A stretch of DNA of 11,999 nucleotides from UBA2653 sp964572685 (lineage in GTDB: Bacteria; Pseudomonadota; Gammaproteobacteria; Legionellales; Legionellaceae): contig CAZNFJ010000049.1 of assembly GCA_964572685.1 (NCBI GenBank), positions 1 to 11,999 of the forward strand. The letters run 5' to 3'. Below the pieces are notes generated by a model that searched no databases, was not told the DNA's origin, and saw only the letters and a list, made by a program, of their open reading frames with translations. The position numbers were made by a program, and so were the translations under genes. Each line of letters starts with the position of its first letter. Positions within the stretch are counted from its first letter, which is position 1. Positions 7,139 to 11,999 of the stretch are shown piece by piece.

Positions 7139-7873
7139 ATGAATAATGAAAGAGGGCGTTTATTGTTGTGCGTTGAAGTCGCTTTAGAGCTTTTGCAGGT
7201 AATGGAATCTATCGTCAATGAGTATTTGATGGCAGATAAAGAAGAGGCGTTATACAATCCTGACGAGTTATCAGAAACATGGTCACTATTAAAGTCATTA
7301 TCGAAAAAAAACGATGATCTAGAATTGAATCAGTATTTAAAAACTGCCTTGAATAAATATATTCATCCTCTACCCGTACGTCCATGCGTTTCTCTTTTAA
7401 TCTCAAAAAGATGGAAAATGATTGCATGTTTCCATGAAAATTTGGAATTAGGTCAGAACCACATTGAAATTGCGGATAAATTGTTTACTGATGCATTCAT
7501 GAAAGCATTAAAAGAGATACTTTCATCGCATGAAAATTTGAACAATGAACTGATTCAAGAATTAAAATCTTCCTTTGTTATATCACTTCGTCAACGATTG
7601 GATTCTGAGTATTCGATCATTTATGAGACTCTGTCATCAACACCAATGCCTGCTTATGATGTCCCTGTCTCTCCCGCAAAATTTGGAGAAACTCCTTCAC
7701 TATTTCATTCAAAGGGAAATGAATCTTTAGAAATCATTGTTCCCCATTATACTCATGAATCGGTTCATCAAAACGTATCAACACCTTCATTGTTTAGTTC
7801 TCATGTATTTAAGACACATACAACATGGGATTCAGAATTACATGAATGGGTGATTGAAACTATTATTCTTTAG
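7139..7873 (+). CDS. Hypothetical protein, 244 aa, helical with a Pro/Ser/Thr/His-rich tail
   Basis: The frame is open from a GTG at 7085, but the extended -10 at 7099-7107 places transcription start beyond it, so I choose the ATG at 7139 (MNNERGRLLLCVEVALELL). No Shine-Dalgarno sequence is evident. Residues 1-75 and 108-165 are predicted helical and charged, with no membrane span. Residues 166-225 are rich in P, S, T and H and contain a short repeat, TPSLFHS (185-191) and TPSLFSS (215-221). The protein ends ELHEWVIETIIL. I recognise no catalytic motif or family. A helical body with a flexible C-terminal tail is compatible with a Legionellales secreted substrate, but that rests on genomic style alone. 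It follows the broken gene and has its own promoter, so it is probably monocistronic. Confidence 0.6.
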   Translation: MNNERGRLLLCVEVALELLQVMESIVNEYLMADKEEALYNPDELSETWSLLKSLSKKNDDLELNQYLKTALNKYIHPLPVRPCVSLLISKRWKMIACFHENLELGQNHIEIADKLFTDAFMKALKEILSSHENLNNELIQELKSSFVISLRQRLDSEYSIIYETLSSTPMPAYDVPVSPAKFGETPSLFHSKGNESLEIIVPHYTHESVHQNVSTPSLFSSHVFKTHTTWDSELHEWVIETIIL

Positions 7874-7933
7874 GTGATATGCGATGAATATTTTTACATT
7901 CATCGTCAATTGAAAAGTTTGCCAATATGTATC

Positions 7934-8011
7934 AACCGCCTTGGTACGAATCCGTATGCTGGGTGGTATGAGGTGCTGGTACGGGAACTTTGTTCCTCTC
8001 CTTCTCGATCA
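7934..8011 (+). mobile_element. Probable group II intron fragment (RNA segment found after the intron reverse transcriptase ORF)
   Basis: The segment begins AACCGCC (7934-7940), folds through TACG-AATC-CGTA (7945-7956) to GGGTGGT (7961-7967), and continues ATGAGG to CCTCTCCTTCTCGATC (7995-8010). From memory, many bacterial group II introns carry just this order after the reverse transcriptase stop codon: AACCGCC, a hairpin with C-C-G-T near its tip, GGTGGTGTGAGAGG, a variable arm, then CCTACTCGAT. No reverse transcriptase codons lie upstream and no complete domain V is seen, so it would be a relic. It sits directly before the promoter of the 898-residue protein and is richer in G+C than its surroundings. 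Confidence 0.5.
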
Positions 8012-8030
8012 TATATGATTACAATTGGAC

Positions 8031-8036
8031 TATAAT
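8031..8036 (+). promoter_or_regulatory. -10 element for the 8053-10749 gene
   Basis: TATAAT matches the sigma-70 consensus exactly and lies 17 bases before the first ATG. No convincing -35 is found at 16-18 bases. Transcription from near 8043 would leave a leader of about 10 bases to the ATG at 8053 or 28 bases to the in-frame ATG at 8071. The surrounding TA repeats make chance occurrence possible. Confidence 0.4.
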
Positions 8037-8052
8037 ATATATATGTAAATAA

Positions 8053-10749
8053 ATGTCTAATGGTTTAGAAATGAGCCAAAATAACTCTGAAATATTAATT
8101 AAAAAATTGCTTAGTTCTTTATCGAAAAATATAAACCATGAGTTCTATAAAGTTGTTGATGAAAATAAATTTGAAGAAACCAAAGGTTTGTTAAATGAAA
8201 TTACGGCGTTAGAACAGACAGAGCCCAAAATCATGCCCGCTGCATTTATATGTTTACAAGCTGGACTTTTTAAACTATTACAAAGACCTCCTTATCTTAC
8301 TAATAATATTGAGATAGAACATAATTTTAAAATACTTGAGCAATTAGTTAGTCTCATGAATGAATTCAATATGAAGGCCTGGTCACAATTAGCTAATCCA
8401 GAAGCCTGGTCTTATTCTCAAGAATTCAATCTATTCGTGTATGCAATCAAATTAGATTTACAATATGTGAAATTTTTTGAGGAAAATTTTCCAAATGAAT
8501 TAACATCAAAACTTGAAAATGAATCTTCCGCTAAACAACTTTATGAAGAAGCGATTCGATGTAACAAGTTATCTATATTCAATTATTTTAGTGAAATTAA
8601 TTCTACTTATCTAGAACAGCATTTACCTGAATTATTGAATCTTGCCATTGAAGTATCTAATATTGAGTTTGTCCAGGATCTGCTCTATTTGGCGTCTGTA
8701 ACTTCTACAAATGAGATCATCAAAACAATCCAATCATTAGACAATTTTATTACAAAATATCCATCAAAAGATCAAGCTGAGGATGAAACATTAAAATCAT
8801 TATTGGGTGATTCCGAGCAAAAAATAAATTTTCCAGGCATCTTTAATCGAGCGAAAAGACTATTAGCAGAACAAATTAAAAAAAATATACAAGAAATACC
8901 ACAAGTTAAGAGAACGGCCAAATCAGAGATGAAAACTCAATATAATGTTGAAAAAATTCAAGAAAATACTAATAAAAAAGTTAAAAGTTATTTTGAAAAT
9001 ATAGAAAAGTTACTTCAGCTAAGCTCATCCCTACATATACAAATACCTTCTGATATTGATGTTTTTCATCAATCGATTTGTTATGGTGATGAGGAAGTAT
9101 TAGAATTTTTTATAAATAAATACCCTGACGCTTGGGAGGCTAGGATTCGCGATGAAGAGGCGTTAAAAGTCATGATTGAATTGGCCGTCAGATCTTTTTC
9201 ATTGAATGTTGTGCAATATTTCAAGAAAAAATTTACGCTTCAATTTGTAGAAAATATTCCTCATTTGATTAAAGTTGCTTTAAAACGTGAAAATAATGAG
9301 GTTGTTCTTGCTTATTTAACGATGGAAATAGCACCTAGTCAATCGAAAACGCTGTTGGAAACCCTTAATGATAATGAGAAAATTTCATATTTGAAAGGCC
9401 TTCTTTCAAATATTCAAATTAATCAGGGGAAAATTAAGATATTATTATCTGGAATTAGAGATGAAAAACTTGAGCGCTTTGTTGATCAAATAAGAGTTCA
9501 TTTTAAAGAAATTTTATCCCAAAAACCATACACAGCTCAAACCGTTAAAGAGATACGGGCCTTGTGTGAAATTAAATTATTAAAGTATAAAGATGGAACA
9601 TCTTTATTTAGCATTCTTACAAATCAACTAGAACATTGGGATCTAGAGTATATCATTCAACATGCTGATTATGATGATTATTTGTTTTTTGGAGATTTAT
9701 TAAAGCGATATTTTGGTAATTATAACAAATTTTTTCTTCAGGCAGCTGTCATAAATGGAGATATTAATATTTTTTCTGACTTACTCAACAAGTATGATGT
9801 TTTCAAAGCAGGTTTAATTAAAGATACAAATCCTATATCTATTGTTGATTTGATGAAAGAGGCTGTTAGATCAGCTCAAATGGATATTATTAAATATTTA
9901 GAGCCATTGATGACTCAGGAAGATATGTATCAAGTATTCAATATAAATCGAATGGAGCAAGGTTTTATTGATGATTTATGCCAAAAAGCCGTACAGAAGG
10001 GAGATATAGAATTTTTTAGATATTTAGAAAGTCAATGTAATAAATTTAACAAAGGTTTCCAGGCATGGACGTTAATCATTAAACCAAAAATTTCAAAAAT
10101 TTTAACAAAAAAATATGAAAAAAGAGATTATCCTTTTACTGAACCAAGTAAAGAGATGGTTGAATATTTAGACCCATATATACATGCAGTACTAAAGTCA
10201 AAATTACATACATGCACTTATGATAATTTTTTTTCAGCACTTATCATTCATAAATTAAAAAATATTCCTGAAAAATTGAGTATAGAAGATTGTGAAATAT
10301 ATTCCTATTTAAATAAATCAAAAAAAACGAGAAATTATGAATTCTTTGATTTTCCGATAACTAAATCTCAGCAAGAGGATCTTTGTAAGCATCCTGATTT
10401 TAAAAAATATCAAACATCATTGCAAGCTTGTAAAGATGGAATTAAAGACATCCTTGAATGCAATATCAAACGAATTGAAAATACTGACTCGTATTGGAAT
10501 GTATTTTTTTCTAGCGGAGAATGTAAAGTTAGGGCACTAAGATTTCTGGCTAGCCAGGTAGAGGAATCTTTGACGATTCCTGACATTCGAGAGCTTTTAG
10601 ACAAATCTCTTAACGATTCAATAATTACAAAAGTTCGTTCTATCGATACTTCAAAAATCAAATCCATCCAAGCCATTGAGGACTGCATAAGCATCCTGGA
10701 TAATATCCATAAAAATGATTCTGATTCATTGACGCCCTCTCGACCCTAA
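8053..10749 (+). CDS. Large helical-repeat (ankyrin-like) protein, 898 aa; putative effector
   Basis: The protein is cytosolic in character, with no signal peptide or membrane span. Its core holds three copies of a block of about 90-105 residues (about 125-215, 335-425 and 557-661), each with three helical-pair units. Units look like degenerate ankyrin repeats: an A-x-x-x-G/N-D/N/K-hydrophobic turn followed by a hydrophobic helix. Examples are AIRCNKLSIFNYF, SICYGDEEVLEFF, ALKRENNEVVLAYL, AAVINGDINIFSDLL and AVQKGDIEFFRYL. Between blocks lie charged helices, including a lysine/glutamate-rich segment (265-320) that may be coiled coil. The last 235 residues are helical without recognised repeats and end in the polar tail NDSDSLTPSRP. 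Ankyrin-type proteins of this size are common Dot/Icm substrates in Legionellales, but secretion here is inferred. The ATG at 8053 has no Shine-Dalgarno sequence; the ATG at 8071 is an alternative. No terminator follows. Confidence 0.75.
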   Translation: MSNGLEMSQNNSEILIKKLLSSLSKNINHEFYKVVDENKFEETKGLLNEITALEQTEPKIMPAAFICLQAGLFKLLQRPPYLTNNIEIEHNFKILEQLVSLMNEFNMKAWSQLANPEAWSYSQEFNLFVYAIKLDLQYVKFFEENFPNELTSKLENESSAKQLYEEAIRCNKLSIFNYFSEINSTYLEQHLPELLNLAIEVSNIEFVQDLLYLASVTSTNEIIKTIQSLDNFITKYPSKDQAEDETLKSLLGDSEQKINFPGIFNRAKRLLAEQIKKNIQEIPQVKRTAKSEMKTQYNVEKIQENTNKKVKSYFENIEKLLQLSSSLHIQIPSDIDVFHQSICYGDEEVLEFFINKYPDAWEARIRDEEALKVMIELAVRSFSLNVVQYFKKKFTLQFVENIPHLIKVALKRENNEVVLAYLTMEIAPSQSKTLLETLNDNEKISYLKGLLSNIQINQGKIKILLSGIRDEKLERFVDQIRVHFKEILSQKPYTAQTVKEIRALCEIKLLKYKDGTSLFSILTNQLEHWDLEYIIQHADYDDYLFFGDLLKRYFGNYNKFFLQAAVINGDINIFSDLLNKYDVFKAGLIKDTNPISIVDLMKEAVRSAQMDIIKYLEPLMTQEDMYQVFNINRMEQGFIDDLCQKAVQKGDIEFFRYLESQCNKFNKGFQAWTLIIKPKISKILTKKYEKRDYPFTEPSKEMVEYLDPYIHAVLKSKLHTCTYDNFFSALIIHKLKNIPEKLSIEDCEIYSYLNKSKKTRNYEFFDFPITKSQQEDLCKHPDFKKYQTSLQACKDGIKDILECNIKRIENTDSYWNVFFSSGECKVRALRFLASQVEESLTIPDIRELLDKSLNDSIITKVRSIDTSKIKSIQAIEDCISILDNIHKNDSDSLTPSRP

Positions 10750-10810
10750 AGAGACGAGGATTCTTCTGGTCATGCGTTCATGACTGAGGTGGTTGCATAT
10801 TATCGCCTAT

Positions 10811-10844
10811 CGTGAACACTATATGATGGGTTAACGTGAACACT
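10811..10844. repeat. Tandem CGTGAACACT pair, possible end of an IS21-like element
   Basis: CGTGAACACT occurs at 10811-10820 and again at 10835-10844, 24 bases apart. Read on the minus strand the outer repeat begins TGTTCACG exactly where similarity between the two IS256 copies ends. Ends starting TG with two or more internal repeats are a property of IS21-family elements, whose transposase binds them. No IstA or IstB coding sequence is present, so this would be an isolated end or solo scar. The family assignment is from the layout only. Confidence 0.35.
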
Positions 10845-11114
10845 TTGATAGAGCTTCGTTTCTTCTGTAAAAACTGTTTTACTACATGAACGTTCGATGA
10901 TTGTTGGTTAAAAAAATTAACTATTACTGATTAACTCGCTATTCAGTTTAAATTATCGCTTCTCAAAATCAAGCAATACTTGATTTTAGTTTAAAAATCG
11001 TTCTTTCCTGCATTTTTTGAAAAAGCTTTTTAAATCTATTCATTCATCTTCAAATACACTCGGTCTGTATCTAGCCATTCCTCCACCATCTCATGTTATC
11101 AGTCGTTCACAGGA
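10843..11114 (-). repeat. Right copy of the inverted repeat: IS256-family 3' end and tail
   Basis: This is the inverted partner of 3-336. On the minus strand it runs from the last transposase codons through the non-coding tail to CTCTATCAAAG (10843-10853). It lacks the 50-bp palindrome of the left copy and has lost about 11 bases of coding sequence near 11093. The small tail hairpin is better paired here (AAAATCAAG with CTTGATTTT, near 10966-10988). The continuous match across coding and non-coding parts shows that both derive from one element. Confidence 0.75.
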
Positions 11115-11234
11115 GCTGTCTGAAGGGAAAATTGATACAACCTGGGGGCGTCGTTTAATTTCACAATTGACGCGCTCTGCTAAATTCGTGGTTCTTGATG
11201 ATGTTTGGGCATTTGAAATACTTGGGGCCGTGTG
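11036..11234 (-). pseudogene. IS256 (Mutator)-family transposase, truncated and frameshifted C-terminal fragment
   Basis: On the minus strand, codons from about 11234 give SSRTTNLAERVNCEIKRR, then VVSIFPSDSSCERL. This is the highly conserved C-terminal region of IS256-family transposases (R-T-T-N-x-x-E-R-x-N-x-E-I-K/R-R-R followed by IFP-N/S). The frame then meets TGA after an 11-base deletion relative to the left copy. After a frame change the terminal part, EMVEEWLDTDR to VYLKMNE, ends at a TAG at 11036-11038. The N-terminal three quarters, with the DDE residues, is missing. The fragment cannot encode active transposase. Confidence 0.8.
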
Positions 11235-11291
11235 GAAGAACCACCAAAAGTGTTAATTCTGAAATAAGCCGCCTTCTGGTGCAGATGTAAA

Positions 11292-11319
11292 GCATACATT
11301 TGATAGTTCAAATGTATGC
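11292..11319 (-). terminator. Perfect hairpin after the minus-strand 190-aa gene, probable terminator
   Basis: GCATACATTTGA (11292-11303) and TCAAATGTATGC (11308-11319) form a perfect 12-bp stem with a four-base loop. It begins 17 bases beyond the stop codon of the gene at 11337-11909. The following minus-strand bases (TTTACAT) are only a weak T run, so termination may be inefficient. Confidence 0.45.
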
Positions 11320-11336
11320 CCTAATTCTATATACGT

Positions 11337-11909
11337 CTATACGCTTACATTGTTGAAACAAAACTCATTTTTATCTGTCTCACAAAAACATTCTATTTCA
11401 TTGCGGCACACTTCATTTAACTGAGTCATAGCTGTTTGTATGTGTGTTTGAGCTAGTTGAGCAGACATTTTAGGTGAAGCAAAAAAAGAACCAATATAAC
11501 TCCTAACTGGAGAAAAGTATAATGGAATACCTAAAGGTAACGCAGCAAGTATACCTAAAATCAATCCACAGGCAGCCATCAATACGCGATAAACTTTATT
11601 GACAAGTTCTACATGCTCTAGTCTTCTTACTAGATCATGTACTTCAAATGAGAGCACCATATGTATGCCTTTGGGTGTGTTACCTCGATCAAGATCTGGA
11701 ATAAGCTCTTCCAATTGCTCTATGCATTTGTTCTTAAACGAAATTAATGCTTCTCTTTCTAGACCCGAATTAGAAGGTTCTAAATTAAAGGGTTCGATTA
11801 ATGATAAGTTATTAACCGCTGTTAATAGAATCGCTTTACAGCCATTCAAAGTATCCGTTTTTTTCCAATGATAGTCATCACCAAATTCGGATCTATGTTT
11901 TAAAGTCAT
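11337..11909 (-). CDS. Hypothetical membrane-anchored protein with a cysteine-rich tail, 190 aa
   Basis: The ATG at 11909 is preceded by TAGGAA about nine bases upstream and by a good promoter. Residues 1-104 are soluble and charged, with a helical region (47-75, EREALISFKN and CIEQLEELI). Residues 107-132 (YRVLMAACGLILGILAALPLGIP in part) form one long hydrophobic segment, probably a transmembrane helix or a tight hairpin, followed by a shorter amphipathic stretch (136-145). The C terminus has four cysteines in 17 residues (168, 174, 176, 184), which could bind metal, form disulfides or be lipidated inside a host cell. I recognise no family. A soluble head, one membrane segment and a short tail is common among Legionellales orphan proteins, but function is unknown. 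It appears monocistronic. Confidence 0.7.
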   Translation of the reverse strand: MTLKHRSEFGDDYHWKKTDTLNGCKAILLTAVNNLSLIEPFNLEPSNSGLEREALISFKNKCIEQLEELIPDLDRGNTPKGIHMVLSFEVHDLVRRLEHVELVNKVYRVLMAACGLILGILAALPLGIPLYFSPVRSYIGSFFASPKMSAQLAQTHIQTAMTQLNEVCRNEIECFCETDKNEFCFNNVSV

Positions 11910-11938
11910 AAAATAATTCCTAAATCATAAAGTCTTCA

Positions 11939-11966
11939 ATTATACATAGAAGTTACGCATTGACAA
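11939..11966 (-). promoter_or_regulatory. Sigma-70-type promoter of the 190-aa gene
   Basis: On the minus strand, TTGTCA (11961-11966) and TATAAT (11939-11944) are separated by 16 bases. The -10 is perfect and the -35 matches five of six positions. Transcription would start near 11932, leaving a leader of about 23 bases that includes the TAGGAA ribosome-binding site. This is the best promoter in the window. Confidence 0.65.
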
Positions 11967-11999
11967 GCGCTCTAAAAATCTGATAATTGTCGGTAATAA

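Noticed and set aside
7882..7905. Hairpin CGATGAAT / ATTCATCG after the 7139-7873 gene as a terminator
   Set aside because: The eight-base stem is AT-rich and its T run lies in the loop, not after the stem, so termination is not supported.
1..11234. Composite transposon carrying the whole interval
   Set aside because: The interval holds prfC and comEC, core chromosomal genes, and both IS remnants appear degenerate or incomplete. Independent insertion of one IS twice explains the pattern more simply.
11017..11256. Plus-strand 79-residue frame
   Set aside because: It lies antisense to the IS256-family transposase fragment, whose conserved RTTN-ERVN-EIKRR motif is on the minus strand.
11599..11871. 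Plus-strand 90-residue Ser/Arg-rich frame
   Set aside because: It is antisense to the 190-aa gene, which has a good promoter and ribosome-binding site. No start signals are seen for this frame.

Overview
The window is AT-rich chromosomal DNA from a gammaproteobacterium, most likely an intracellular or host-associated member of the Legionellales (Legionella, Coxiella, Berkiella or Aquicella type). I base this on two conserved genes (prfC for release factor 3, comEC for the DNA-uptake channel) set among long, AT-rich, alpha-helical proteins of no housekeeping family, several with internal repeats like those of type IV secretion (Dot/Icm) effectors. Decayed mobile DNA and a frameshifted gene fill the gaps. 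The genus is an inference; no rRNA or tRNA gene is present to fix it.

Layout. 1-336: the 3' end of an IS256 (Mutator)-family element, with the last transposase codons, a non-coding tail and a 50-bp palindromic insert. 337-488: short unassigned DNA. 489-1814 (minus): a protein carrying about five 30-residue repeats, effector-like. 1869-2177: intergenic, partly composed of an unrecognised segment richer in G+C. 2178-3755 (plus): prfC. 3757-4155 (minus): a small exported five-cysteine protein, convergent with prfC with one base between the stop codons. 4241-6418 (plus): comEC, divergent from the exported protein gene. 6443-6954 (plus): a gene broken by about three frameshifts. 7139-7873 (plus): an orphan 244-residue protein behind a clear extended -10 promoter. 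7934-8011: what looks like a group II intron fragment. 8053-10749 (plus): an 898-residue protein built around three copies of a three-unit ankyrin-like block. 10811-10844: a tandem 10-mer pair that may be the end of another insertion sequence. 10843-11234: a second, inverted remnant of the IS256-family element. 11337-11909 (minus): a 190-residue protein with a membrane segment and a cysteine-rich tail, with a good promoter and a hairpin after its stop.

How it fits together. prfC and comEC are core functions (translation termination; import of single-stranded DNA for natural transformation) and do not appear to cooperate. The other genes look like independent accessory loci, each with its own promoter, not an operon. 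The two IS256 remnants lie in inverted orientation about 10.5 kb apart with their 3' ends facing inward. They bracket the core genes as well as the accessory ones, so they are better read as sites where recombination could invert this segment than as ends of a composite transposon. I see no CRISPR array, toxin-antitoxin pair, phage module or recognisable defence system. The most unusual items are the triplicated block in the 898-residue protein and the 30-residue repeats in the 489-1814 protein.
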